A DNA stretch of 34,799 nt, taken from Methyloprofundus sp. (GTDB lineage: Bacteria; Pseudomonadota; Gammaproteobacteria; Methylococcales; Methylomonadaceae). Below are positions 8,200 to 16,123 of this stretch, in pieces; within the stretch, counting starts at the first letter, position 1, and each line of letters opens with the position of its first letter. The notes under the pieces are model-generated. The model was given only the letters and a program-made list of their open reading frames with translations. It ran no database searches and was not told the origin of the DNA. A program made the position numbers and the translations under genes. The stretch is taken from positions 8,300 to 43,098 of the forward strand of contig DUBW01000070.1 of the NCBI GenBank assembly GCA_012960135.1, given 5' to 3'.

Positions 8200-8856
8200 A
8201 TGGATAATACAACACGTTTACAGTATTTATCAGCGATGGGCATAGATGTCTGGGTGCCTCGAGTTGTTGAAAATACCGCAACGGATGTCCTGCCCGCTGA
8301 GATTGAACAGGACAACTGGGATACTCTGCACGCCGAAATGCTCGCTTGTCAGCAATGTGAACTCAGCCAGTCACGCCAGCAAGTGCTTATTGGCTCAGGT
8401 AATCAACAAGCAGATTATATGTGGATAACAGAAGCGCCGAGCATGATCGATGACCAGCTTGGACAGCCATTTGCTGATACTACAGCAGAGTTATTTACAG
8501 AAATGCTGCGAGCTATGCAACTCAGCAGGGAGCAGGTTTATATTACACATATTGTTAAATGCCGCCCCGCTGACGATCGTGCCCCCAGATCTCAGGAGTT
8601 AGCAGCCTGTAACGCGTTTTTGCAGCGCCAGATTGCTTTGGTGCAGCCTAAGATATTGATTGCTGTAGGGCGGGTTGCGGCACACGCGTTATTACAAAGC
8701 AAAGCCCCCTTGGCTGAATTAATGGGAGTCGTGCATCAGCATGCAGGTGTTCCTCTAATTGCCATGTATCATCCTGCGTATTTATTACGCTCATTAACCG
8801 ATAAGCCTAAAGTGTGGCAAGATATGCAACGGGCTTTAACTCTTTTTGAAAAGTAA
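8200..8856 (+). CDS. uracil-DNA glycosylase family 4-like protein
   Basis: The protein resembles the iron-sulfur family-4 uracil-DNA glycosylases that remove uracil from DNA. Four cysteines fit the [4Fe-4S] ligands: Cys50 and Cys53 (Cys-x2-Cys), Cys121 in Lys-Cys-Arg-Pro and Cys137. The C-terminal His-Pro-Ala-Tyr-Leu-Leu-Arg loop is present. Motif A, usually Gly-Glu-Ala-Pro-Gly, reads Thr-Glu-Ala-Pro-Ser, followed by Asp-Asp-Gln-Leu-Gly-Gln-Pro-Phe, so the active-site entry differs from the common form. About 45 extra residues precede the domain. The ATG at 8200 is preferred to an in-frame TTG at 8194. It ends 7 bases before rimI, suggesting co-transcription. Activity on uracil is likely but not certain. 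Confidence 0.85.
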   Translation: MDNTTRLQYLSAMGIDVWVPRVVENTATDVLPAEIEQDNWDTLHAEMLACQQCELSQSRQQVLIGSGNQQADYMWITEAPSMIDDQLGQPFADTTAELFTEMLRAMQLSREQVYITHIVKCRPADDRAPRSQELAACNAFLQRQIALVQPKILIAVGRVAAHALLQSKAPLAELMGVVHQHAGVPLIAMYHPAYLLRSLTDKPKVWQDMQRALTLFEK

Positions 8857-8863
8857 AATAAAC

Positions 8864-9418
8864 ATGTTTAAACAAGTATTGAATCAAATTAAAGGCTTGG
8901 TCACCTATGATGCTGACCGGGAATTTTACGCTAAAGTATTTCCTGATACTTTAAATCAAGTGGAACTGATGCGTTTTCGTAAAATGAGCAAGGCAGATTT
9001 ACCGCGCATTCTGGAGATCGAAGGACAGGGTTACAATTACCCGTGGAAAGAGCCCATTTTTCACGATTGCTTAAATGCGGCTCACTATGACTGTTGGGTG
9101 AGTGAGGATACCGAAGATAAAATCACTGCCTATTGTATTGTTTCAACAGCCGTGGGTGAGGCAACGGTACTCAATCTATGTATAGATCCTGTTGTACGTA
9201 AGCAAGGTCTGGGGCGTAAATTTATGCAGCATGTTATTGATAAGGCAAAAGCAAAAAAGGCGGAGAGTGTCTTCCTGGAAGTGCGTCCATCGAATACAGC
9301 AGGAATTGCCTTATATGAAAGCATGGGCTTTAATGAAATTGGGGTCAGACCAGGTTATTACAAAGCAGAAAGTGGTGAGCGCGAAGATGCTATTATGATG
9401 GCGTATACGATCGTTTAA
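8864..9418 (+). CDS. rimI: ribosomal protein bS18-alanine N-acetyltransferase (GNAT)
   Basis: This is a GNAT-fold acetyltransferase. RimI acetylates the N-terminal alanine of ribosomal protein S18 using acetyl-CoA. The acetyl-CoA loop is visible as Arg-Lys-Gln-Gly-Leu-Gly-Arg-Lys (the Q/R-x-x-G-x-G/A signature) at about 113-120. It is followed by Phe-Leu-Glu-Val-Arg-Pro-Ser-Asn and Ala-Leu-Tyr-Glu-Ser-Met-Gly-Phe, the usual RimI ending of the fold. About 40 additional N-terminal residues precede the GNAT domain, making it longer (184) than E. coli RimI (148). I start at the ATG at 8864, seven bases after the UDG stop; an upstream in-frame TTG overlaps the UDG gene. It could acetylate other N-termini, but RimI is the best fit. 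Confidence 0.88.
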   Translation: MFKQVLNQIKGLVTYDADREFYAKVFPDTLNQVELMRFRKMSKADLPRILEIEGQGYNYPWKEPIFHDCLNAAHYDCWVSEDTEDKITAYCIVSTAVGEATVLNLCIDPVVRKQGLGRKFMQHVIDKAKAKKAESVFLEVRPSNTAGIALYESMGFNEIGVRPGYYKAESGEREDAIMMAYTIV

Positions 9419-9445
9419 CTCACTTAAAGCGCAGTAGTATTGAAG

Positions 9446-10189
9446 ATGCTGAATTTTAGACAGATTTGTGTTTTATTTTTTTTAATTGAAGGAGTGATAT
9501 ATTTTCTCCTTCGTGGTTCAGATGTATTATTTCCTGTACTTTTTCTAGTACTGTTTGCTTATCTTATATTGTTTTTTTTCTCTATGAGGTTGACTTCTAA
9601 TTTCTATTTAAAGGCAAAAAATAGTGCAAAAAAAGGCTGTGTGGTTCTGGGGTTTGATGATGGTCCAAGCCCTGAAACAACCCTGAAAATACTGGATATT
9701 TTAGCAGAGCATCGTGCCAAAGCAGTTTTCTTTCTTATTGGAAAAAATGCCATTCAATACCCTAATATTGTTAGAGAGATAATAAACAGAGGTCATTTGG
9801 TGGGAGGGCATACCCTGAATCATTCAGCAAACTTTGGAACCCTGAATTTAACTCGCGCTGAAGAGGAAATTATGGGAGGTATTAATGTTGTAGAAGGGAT
9901 TATTAGTCAGAAAATTACACTTTTCAGACCGCCGTTTGGTGTGAGTAATCCGGTCATTGCAGCCATCATTAAAAAGAATGATTTAGAGGTGGTTGGCTGG
10001 AATATAAGGTCTTACGACACTATAAATAAAGATACGAAAAAGATGTTGAAGCGAATTACAGATAAAATTAAGGATGGTTCGAGTATTCTTTTACACGACC
10101 GGGTTCAAAATACAGTAGAAATACTCCCAGATATTCTAAAAGATATACAAAATAAAAAATTACATATTTGCCCTGAAATAGATTGGTGA
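9446..10189 (+). CDS. membrane-anchored polysaccharide deacetylase (NodB-like)
   Basis: This is a carbohydrate esterase family 4 (NodB homology) protein, expected to remove acetyl groups from N-acetylated sugars in peptidoglycan, exopolysaccharide or a lipo-oligosaccharide. The metal and base motif Phe-Asp-Asp-Gly-Pro-Ser is at about 70-75, the His-x3-His metal pair at about 122 and 126, and Arg-Pro-Pro-Phe-Gly at about 161-165. A late Leu-Leu-His-Asp segment supplies the last catalytic His. Two hydrophobic helices fill the first 50 residues, so the domain is probably membrane-tethered. The substrate cannot be told from sequence. An in-frame TTG at 9440 is an alternative start. Base composition is more AT-rich than its neighbours, and it sits beside an IS remnant, which hints at acquisition. 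Confidence 0.85.
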   Translation: MLNFRQICVLFFLIEGVIYFLLRGSDVLFPVLFLVLFAYLILFFFSMRLTSNFYLKAKNSAKKGCVVLGFDDGPSPETTLKILDILAEHRAKAVFFLIGKNAIQYPNIVREIINRGHLVGGHTLNHSANFGTLNLTRAEEEIMGGINVVEGIISQKITLFRPPFGVSNPVIAAIIKKNDLEVVGWNIRSYDTINKDTKKMLKRITDKIKDGSSILLHDRVQNTVEILPDILKDIQNKKLHICPEIDW

Positions 10190-10254
10190 TTTCATCAGTA
10201 CGATTTACTATTTTTGTGAGAAATTAAAATTCACTTACCACTGCATTTTACATC

Positions 10255-11003
10255 GAGCCATCTTTTTGTGTAATGGTCAAGTAAAACAGGCCACATTCTT
10301 AGACTGTTTTTCTATCCAAGTCACGCCCAAACTCTCAAGATGATTGATAGCCCAATTTAGAGTGCGTTCGCTTACCATTAATAAAAAGCTAGGTAATCAA
10401 TCATACTCAGCTTTACTGAATTTTCATGATATCCAGATGATTGCGGTACTCTTTACTCACATATTGGCTGCCACGATCCGAATGATCTCAATGTCCAGGC
10501 TTGGGGTTGCTGCACCAAAAAGTAATATGCATTGCATCTAAGTATAGCGAGGTACGCATATGACCATTAATTGCCCAATCCACCACTTGGCGTAAAAACA
10601 AGTCGATAACGACAGCAACATAAAACCATCCTTCAAGTGTCCAAATGTAGGTAATATTCGTAGTCCACACTTTAATTGTCAACTAACGGTCAAGCTTGTT
10701 TGGCAAGGTCGCATCATTGTGATCGCTGTCAGTCACCACTTTATATTTCTTGGGGTAACGTACCTTTACTCCAAGTTCAGCCATTAATCGCGTTACTTGA
10801 TAACGCCCTGCCTTAATGCCTATTTTTCTGAGTGCATCTGTCATGCGACGACTTCCATGCACTTGTTTATTTTCATAAAAAATCTGCTCAACTTTCTCTT
10901 TAAGTTCAGCTTCTTCTTTAGTTTTATTCTGCCTGTCAGAATTATTTGTGCAGGCATTATAAGCACGGGTACTGACTCTCATAGCGCAACATAGTACGGT
11001 CAC
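10255..11003 (-). pseudogene. IS3-family transposase OrfB, broken
   Basis: From 11003 downward the frame gives Val-His-Gly-Ser-Arg-Arg-Met and Tyr-Gln-Val-Thr-Arg-Leu-Met, typical of the HTH_21 region. After a stop at about 10683 the frame resumes with Thr-Asn-Ile-Thr-Tyr-Ile-Trp-Thr, where the first catalytic Asp (normally Thr-Asp-Ile-Thr) is replaced by Asn. A further stop follows, then Ser-Asp-Arg-Gly-Ser-Gln-Tyr around the second Asp. The section with the catalytic Glu is missing. The tail Lys-Arg-Thr-His-Ser-Lys-Leu-Gly-Tyr-Gln-Ser is found at about 10320-10370 in another frame. Confidence 0.8.
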
Positions 11004-11041
11004 AGGGTATGCCTTCTGTTGCTCACGAATAAATGCGACTT

Positions 11042-11364
11042 TTATTCGGCTTCTTGCACAAAGAAGATTGCGGCCTTTTTTAATAGCTCACGCTTCCTAC
11101 GCAATGGTTCGTTTTCTTTGCGTAAGTGCGTTAATTCATCATGCGCACTTAGATTTAATGCAGAATAATTTTTAATTGTTTTCTCTTCAGGACCTTTCTC
11201 AGCCTTAACCCAGCGACTAAAAGCGATTAATGAAATCCCTAAATGATCTGCGGCTCGTTGTCGCGTATATCTATTTTTAAGCACTCATTTTACCGCATCC
11301 AGTTTAAGTTCTAGTGCGTATCTAGGTTTTGGCTATTTGTTTTCGATACTTATATTCACCTCTA
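11042..11364 (-). pseudogene. IS3-family OrfA, broken
   Basis: The frame at 11042-11284 encodes a helix-turn-helix (Arg-Ala-Ala-Asp-His-Leu-Gly-Ile-Ser) and a C-terminal leucine-zipper-like segment (Leu-Arg-Lys-Glu-Asn-Glu-Pro-Leu-Arg-Arg), both typical of OrfA. The same frame continues upstream past a TGA near 11284 into Pro-Arg-Tyr-Ala-Leu-Glu-Leu-Lys-Leu-Asp-Ala-Val-Lys, the normal OrfA N-terminus, and meets another stop before that. Two nonsense mutations therefore split it. Confidence 0.75.
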
Positions 11365-11404
11365 ATGACTTAATAAATCAGCCTTTAAATGTGTCCTCCT
11401 TTAT

Positions 11405-11640
11405 TAAACCATGACAGGATGGGCGTGGTCGCGCTTTAGACAATATTTTTGTAGAGCGTTTATGGTGAACTGTAAAATATGAGAATATTTAGATGAATGA
11501 CTACCAGACAGTAATTTAGTTACGATCTGGATTAACACGGTATTTCGAGTTTTATAATCATGATGCGCTTGCATCAAAGCCTAGGATATCAAACACCAAA
11601 TGAAGTATTTTTTTATGAGAATGTTAGATATTTCTCCTTA
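11405..11640 (+). pseudogene. second IS3-family transposase remnant, C-terminal piece
   Basis: The plus strand reads Asp-Gly-Arg-Gly-Arg-Ala-Leu-Asp-Asn-Ile-Phe-Val-Glu-Arg-Leu-Trp from about 11418, which is the catalytic-Glu region of an IS3-type OrfB. It continues through Thr-Arg-Tyr-Phe-Glu-Phe-Tyr-Asn-His with three internal stops, then shifts frame to His-Gln-Ser-Leu-Gly-Tyr-Gln-Thr-Pro-Asn-Glu-Val. It is a different family member from the neighbouring minus-strand copy. The fragment stops a few tens of bases before the end of hslO. Confidence 0.75.
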
Positions 11641-11681
11641 TTATTTGGAGAATATGGTCTTGACAATGGGGTCCACTTTAA

Positions 11682-12557
11682 TTAATGCTGGGTTTTACTG
11701 TCTGCGTGTACTAAGGCTTTGGAAAATACGCGGGCTATATCGATTTTATCAAAATGATATTTGCTACTACAAAATTCACAATCTGCAATAATCTCACCTT
11801 GCTCGGCGAGGATTTTATCCACGGTTTCGCGGCCAAGCGATACTATAGTCGTGGCGACCTTGTCGGCGGAGCAGCGACATTTAAAGCTAATCGGTTCGGC
11901 GCTAAACAAGCGCACTTGTTCTTCATTAAATAAACGATGTAAAACTTCTTCGCAGGAAAGTGATAGCAGTTCCTGCTCGCTAATGGTGTTTGCTAATGCT
12001 TCAATGCGTTGCCAATCTTCCCGAGTTTTTTCATTTTGCTGTGCAGGCAGTTCCTGGATAAATAAAGCGGTCGCCTGAGTCTGATTGGCAAATATCCACA
12101 GCCGTGTTTTTAGTTGTTCCGACTGCGAAAAGTAGGTTTCTACTGCCTGAGAAAGATTGGATCCTGTTAAGGGTACGATGCCCTGGTAAGGCTTGCCAAT
12201 AGCCGGTTCTATGGTTAATGCGAGCCGCCCGGAACCTAGTAATTCAGCCAGGCTCTCGCCAGTAACAGCATCATCGCAGCGCGCCCAACCACGTATTTCA
12301 AGCTTGTTCGTGCTTTGTGCAACCAGAGACTTTAGGCTGCCGTTACCTTGTGCCTGGAGAATTAAATTGCCATCAAATTTTATTATAGCGGATAGTAATG
12401 TGGTAGCAGCCAGGGCTTCACCGAGTAATTGCATAACTGCTTCCGGGTATGGGTGATGTTGTTTTGCCGCCTGCCAGCTAGCGGTAATATTTAACCATTC
12501 ACCGCGAACAGCCAGTCCATCAAATAAAAAACGGCGTAAAACATCTTTTTCTTGCAT
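11682..12557 (-). CDS. hslO: redox-regulated chaperone Hsp33
   Basis: Hsp33 is a cytosolic holdase that binds unfolding proteins during oxidative stress. The C-terminal zinc switch is complete: Cys227-x-Cys229 and Cys260-x2-Cys263, which release zinc and form disulfides when oxidised. The N-terminal Hsp33 domain begins with Leu-Arg-Arg-Phe-Leu-Phe-Asp. At 291 residues it is of normal length. The 3' end lies directly beside an IS3 remnant, yet the zinc domain and a short tail are intact. It is divergent from queC. Confidence 0.96.
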   Translation of the reverse strand: MQEKDVLRRFLFDGLAVRGEWLNITASWQAAKQHHPYPEAVMQLLGEALAATTLLSAIIKFDGNLILQAQGNGSLKSLVAQSTNKLEIRGWARCDDAVTGESLAELLGSGRLALTIEPAIGKPYQGIVPLTGSNLSQAVETYFSQSEQLKTRLWIFANQTQATALFIQELPAQQNEKTREDWQRIEALANTISEQELLSLSCEEVLHRLFNEEQVRLFSAEPISFKCRCSADKVATTIVSLGRETVDKILAEQGEIIADCEFCSSKYHFDKIDIARVFSKALVHADSKTQH

Positions 12558-12645
12558 AGCGAGTTGTCATCTATAGTGTTGAGATCAGCGATTATTATAA
12601 CTTTACTGAGTAACGCATATGAAAAAACTTAGGAAACTTGGAGAT

Positions 12646-12697
12646 GGGGTCTTAAACCCCGCAAGCTGTAATGCAGAGCTGAAGCCCCCGCTTTCAG
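12646..12697. repeat. double-hairpin intergenic repeat
   Basis: GGGGT at 12646-12650 pairs with ACCCC at 12656-12660. CTGAAGC starting at 12679 pairs with GCTTTCAG ending at 12697, with one bulged base. The GC-rich pair of hairpins between divergent hslO and queC looks like a REP-type element. I tested it against a preQ1 riboswitch shape and saw no match. Confidence 0.4.
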
Positions 12698-12812
12698 TTT
12701 GGTTTATTCCGAGTGCGCTACCTAGTCACACAAGTCAGCATTATTCCATTGATTATTTTACGCAGTATAATAGTCAGTAACGCGTACGCAATAAATAAAC
12801 GATTTAAGTAAA

Positions 12813-13499
12813 ATGACAAAAAAAGCAATTATTTTATTATCAGGTGGGCTCGATTCGGTCACTGTTCTAGCGCTGGCAAAGCAGCAAGGCTATATGATCT
12901 ATGCCTTAAGCTTTGATTATGGGCAAAAGCATAATGCGGAACTTATTTCAGCCAGACAAATTGCCCGGGATTATCAGGTCGCTGAGCATAAGGTTATCCA
13001 GCTGGGACTAGGTGAAATTGGTGGTTCTGCTTTAACAGACGAAGCGATACAGGTACCTGTAACACATCAGGATGGAATTCCGGTGACTTATGTGCCTGCC
13101 AGAAATACCGTATTTCTTTCGTTTGCCTTGGGTTGGGCGGAGGTTCTGGATGCGCATGATATTTTTATTGGGGTTAATGCGGTGGATTATTCAGGCTATC
13201 CTGATTGTCGTCCGCAATTTATTGAAGCTTTTCAGGCGCTGGCAAATGTCGCTACCAAAGCAGGAGTGGAAGGACATAAAATCAATATACATGCGCCCCT
13301 TATTGATATGAGTAAGGGTGAAATCATTCTGCAGGGCACCCGGTTGCAGGTAGATTATGCCCAGACAGTTTCCTGCTATGTCGCTAGTCCAGAAGGTTTG
13401 GCCTGTGGTGAATGTGATGCCTGCCGCTTAAGACAAGAAGGGTTCGCCGAAGCCGGTGTGCCTGATCCCACAGCCTATAAAGTTGGGGTGAGTTTGTAA
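12813..13499 (+). CDS. queC: 7-cyano-7-deazaguanine synthase
   Basis: QueC converts 7-carboxy-7-deazaguanine to preQ0 using ATP and ammonia, a step toward queuosine in tRNA. The PP-loop ATP motif Ser-Gly-Gly-Leu-Asp-Ser is at residues 10-15. The zinc site is Cys188, Cys198, Cys201 and Cys204, with Gly-Glu-Cys-Asp-Ala-Cys between. The segment Tyr-Val-Pro-Ala-Arg-Asn-Thr and Asp-Tyr-Ser-Gly-Tyr-Pro-Asp-Cys-Arg are also typical. Length 228 residues is normal. No other queuosine gene is in the window. Confidence 0.97.
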   Translation: MTKKAIILLSGGLDSVTVLALAKQQGYMIYALSFDYGQKHNAELISARQIARDYQVAEHKVIQLGLGEIGGSALTDEAIQVPVTHQDGIPVTYVPARNTVFLSFALGWAEVLDAHDIFIGVNAVDYSGYPDCRPQFIEAFQALANVATKAGVEGHKINIHAPLIDMSKGEIILQGTRLQVDYAQTVSCYVASPEGLACGECDACRLRQEGFAEAGVPDPTAYKVGVSL

Positions 13500-13596
13500 C
13501 GTGGGTAAAATGTTTTTACGCCAGGTAACAAGAGAGCATGCTTGTAGGAACTTTCTTAGGATTTGTTCTGCGTCATACCGAGATAATCGCTCTCAG

Positions 13597-13605
13597 TGTT
13601 ATAAT
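13597..13605 (+). promoter_or_regulatory. extended -10 promoter element before the ubiF-type gene
   Basis: TGTTATAAT is a perfect extended -10 sequence (TGn plus TATAAT) 33 bases before the next ATG. No matching -35 hexamer is obvious, as is common for extended -10 promoters. Confidence 0.4.
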
Positions 13606-13637
13606 TATTCGCTTAGTTTGTTTACTGGAAAGATGGC

Positions 13638-14855
13638 ATGAATGAAGAATATGATGTTTTAATTGTTGGCGGGGGTATGGTCGGCGCTACAGTTGCCTGT
13701 GCACTAGGCGATAGTGATCTAAGAGTTGCCCTGATTGAGCAAAGCATGCCAGAAGAATTTTCGCCGGAGCAAGCACATGACTTGCGCGTTTCTGCTTTAA
13801 GTATTGCCTCACAACAAATTCTGCAAACAGTAGGTGCGTGGGATGCGGTACTAGCTGCGCGTGTCTGTCCTTTTAAGCGGATGCGGGTTTGGGAAACAGC
13901 TGGCGATACCGAGTTTAATAGCGATACAATCGACTATGATGCATTGGGATATATCGTAGAAAACCGGGTTACTCAGCTGGCTTTATTGCATAGAGCAGAG
14001 GCGTTTTCCAATGTTGAGTTTCTCTGCCCTGCCACTATAAAACAAATAAATTATGTTGCTGGCAAAGCCAGCGTAGAGCTTGAAGATGGAGCGGTCCTGT
14101 CAGCTAAGGTCGTAGTTGGTGCGGACGGTGGGCAGTCGCGCTTGAGGCGCACTGTGGGGCTAGGGGTCACTAGCTGGGATTATCAGCAGCATGCTATGGT
14201 TATTTATGTGGAAACTGACTACGGGCAACAGGATATTACCTGGCAGCGCTTTGTGCCGACCGGGCCGCAGGCTTTTTTACCTCTTACCGGGAATTATGGC
14301 TCTATCGTCTGGTATAACACGCCCGATGAAGTGAGGCGTTTAAAGGCTTTATCTGCGCCAGAATTGCTCGTTGAGTTAACAGAAACTTTCCCCGATTGCC
14401 TGGGTAAGATTAATACAATTCTGGGTGTCGCAAGCTTTCCTTTAAAACGCCAGCACGCTCAGGAATATGTGAAACAAGGAGTCGCGTTAGTAGGCGATGC
14501 TGCACATATGATTAACCCGCTGGCAGGGCAGGGTGTCAATATAGGTTTGTTAGATGCGGCTATGCTGGCAGAGGTGTTAATTGACGCCAGTAATAAAGGC
14601 AAGAATATAGCTGACCTTGAGGTGCTCAAACGATACGAGCGCTTACGCCGTAATGAGAATCTAAAAATGATGACAGTGATGGATCTGTTTTATCGTACCT
14701 TTAGTAATTCAGTGATGCCGGTCAGGTTTTTCAGGAATTTAGGGCTGGGTCTGGCAGAACGTATCACTCCGCTGAAAAATAAAGTGATGCGTGGAGCGAT
14801 GGGTCTGGAAGGCCGTCTGCCGAAATTAGCTAAGGGTGAAACGCTTATTTCATGA
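13638..14855 (+). CDS. ubiF: ubiquinone-synthesis FAD monooxygenase (UbiF-type)
   Basis: This is a flavin-dependent hydroxylase of the UbiH/UbiF/Coq6 family, hydroxylating the ubiquinone precursor ring. The FAD-binding Gly-Gly-Gly-Met-Val-Gly is at 11-16 and the second flavin motif Gly-Asp-Ala-Ala-His-x-Ile-Asn-Pro-Leu-Ala-Gly-Gln-Gly is about 290 residues in. I assign UbiF (C6 hydroxylation of the demethoxy intermediate) because of shared blocks with the E. coli protein as I remember it: Gly-Tyr-x-Val-Glu-Asn, Gly-Pro-x-Ala-Phe-Leu-Pro-Leu, Val-Trp-Tyr and Met-Asp-Leu-Phe-Tyr near the C-terminus. UbiH or UbiI paralogues remain possible. GGAAAG gives a good ribosome site. Its stop overlaps the next start (ATGA). 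Confidence 0.88.
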   Translation: MNEEYDVLIVGGGMVGATVACALGDSDLRVALIEQSMPEEFSPEQAHDLRVSALSIASQQILQTVGAWDAVLAARVCPFKRMRVWETAGDTEFNSDTIDYDALGYIVENRVTQLALLHRAEAFSNVEFLCPATIKQINYVAGKASVELEDGAVLSAKVVVGADGGQSRLRRTVGLGVTSWDYQQHAMVIYVETDYGQQDITWQRFVPTGPQAFLPLTGNYGSIVWYNTPDEVRRLKALSAPELLVELTETFPDCLGKINTILGVASFPLKRQHAQEYVKQGVALVGDAAHMINPLAGQGVNIGLLDAAMLAEVLIDASNKGKNIADLEVLKRYERLRRNENLKMMTVMDLFYRTFSNSVMPVRFFRNLGLGLAERITPLKNKVMRGAMGLEGRLPKLAKGETLIS

Positions 14856-15616
14856 ATAATTCGATAGCTTTTAGAACGATTTTCTTTAAAGAAATTCGTC
14901 GTTTTACCCGCATCTGGCCGCAAACCTTATTACCGCCGGCGATCACGACTTCATTATATTTTCTGATTTTTGGCAAGCTGATTGGTGAGCGAATCGGTTA
15001 TATTAATGGCGTAAGCTATATGGATTATATCGTGCCAGGGGTGATTTTAATGTCGGTCATCAGCCACTCCTATTCCAATGTCGTGTCTTCTTTTTATTCC
15101 ACTAAATTTCAGCGTCATATCGAAGAACTACTAGTCGCTCCGGTACCCAATTGGATTATTTTAGCAGGCTATATTGGCGGTGGGGTGGTGCGCGGGATAT
15201 TGGTTGGCTGTGTGGTTGCAGGTATTTCTATGATGTTTACTGAAATATCGGTCACTAACTGGTGGATTACGGTGAGTGTCTTTGTGTTAACCGCGACCCT
15301 GTTTTCCTTAGCCGGTTTTGTCAATGCTGTTTTTGCCGATAGTTTTGATGATATTTCTATTATTCCCAATTTTATTTTAACGCCGCTTAGTTATTTGGGA
15401 GGGGTGTTTTATTCCGTCTCTATGCTGCCTGAAATCTGGCAGAAAATCGCTTTGGGTAATCCTATCCTGTACATGATTAATACCTTTCGTTATGGCTTAA
15501 TTGGTGTTTCAGATATTAATGTCATGACTGCCATGTTGATCATAGTCAGTTTTATTCTGATATTAATTGTTTTTTGCCTATTTTTACTGGCTAAGGGAAC
15601 AGGCATTAAAAATTAA
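14852..15616 (+). CDS. yadH: ABC-2 type transporter permease, YadH-like
   Basis: This is the membrane subunit of an ABC-2 family exporter, 254 residues with about six hydrophobic helices. It matches remembered E. coli YadH in several blocks: Ile-Val-Pro-Gly, Phe-Gln-Arg-x-Ile-Glu-Glu-Leu-Leu-Val-Ala-Pro-Val-Pro, Phe-Asp-Asp-Ile-Ser and Leu-Gly-Gly-Val-Phe-Tyr-Ser. The Glu-Glu-Leu-Leu region is where such permeases couple to the ATPase. The ATPase partner (YadG type) is not next to it; the preceding gene is a ubiquinone hydroxylase overlapping by four bases. The substrate of YadGH is unknown. The partner may lie elsewhere in the genome. Confidence 0.9.
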   Translation: MNNSIAFRTIFFKEIRRFTRIWPQTLLPPAITTSLYFLIFGKLIGERIGYINGVSYMDYIVPGVILMSVISHSYSNVVSSFYSTKFQRHIEELLVAPVPNWIILAGYIGGGVVRGILVGCVVAGISMMFTEISVTNWWITVSVFVLTATLFSLAGFVNAVFADSFDDISIIPNFILTPLSYLGGVFYSVSMLPEIWQKIALGNPILYMINTFRYGLIGVSDINVMTAMLIIVSFILILIVFCLFLLAKGTGIKN

Positions 15617-15633
15617 AAAAATAGATGCGGAAT

Positions 15634-15996
15634 ATGTTTAACAGGCGTTTTTCTAGTTTGCAAACAGTAATTTTTGCTGTGTTCTAGCTTACATCCTGCG
15701 CGGTTATTCATCCGGTTTCTGATAGCTCTGAAGAGGTAAAGCAAGCACAGGAAGTTCAGGTGCAAGACTTTATTAATAACAATTTTAGTGAGTTGCGCTC
15801 TGATATGGCGGTCGGTAATGGCAAGAAATTGACTGGATTGGCAGAGCTTCTGGCTATTAACGAAGAGGATAAGCAGCATTTTTACGCATTGACAGAAGCT
15901 GATTTTAATCGCTTGTTTGTTTCGCCGGAGACGACAGGTGAACAATTATTAATTAATTTACGCAGAGAAATGCTGATGGGAAACTTTTCAAATTAA
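15634..15996 (+). pseudogene. DUF3015-like lipoprotein gene with a stop in the signal peptide
   Basis: Reading from the ATG at 15634 gives a signal-peptide start, an in-frame TAG at 15685-15687, then Leu-Thr-Ser-Cys, a perfect lipobox, and an uninterrupted frame to 15996. The mature part of about 95 residues has an Asp-Phe-Ile-Asn-Asn-Asn ... Asp-Met-Ala-x-Gly-Asn-Gly ... Leu-Ala-Glu-Leu-Leu pattern. It resembles the C-terminal part of DUF3015 proteins, whose function is unknown. Only one codon separates this from an intact gene, so it is a recent loss, a suppressible stop or a sequence error. A start inside the mature part (GTG at 15760) would make a cytoplasmic 78-residue product, which seems unlikely. 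Confidence 0.6.
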
Positions 15997-16123
15997 CTTT
16001 AAGTCTGCTTAAAGCATTAAAAATGCTAGGGAAATGTTTTGTGATTAGGCTGAACTCATATAAAATTGTTGAGCGAAATCTTATTAGCATACTATTTCAT
16101 TAATTTAAATGGAGAATGAGTTC

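Larger units (their letters stand above)
10255..11375 (-). mobile_element. decayed IS3-family insertion sequence
   Basis: The minus strand carries, in order, an OrfA-like helix-turn-helix, the OrfB HTH_21 segment, the start of the DDE integrase core, and the last residues of OrfB. Multiple stops, frameshifts and an internal deletion show that it is dead. Terminal inverted repeats could not be placed with confidence, so the limits are those of recognisable coding remains. Confidence 0.8.

Noticed and set aside
12558-12812. Possible preQ1 riboswitch before queC
   Set aside because: The hairpins here do not show the preQ1 pseudoknot pattern (C-rich loop and A-rich tail overlapping the ribosome site). 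They look like an intergenic repeat.
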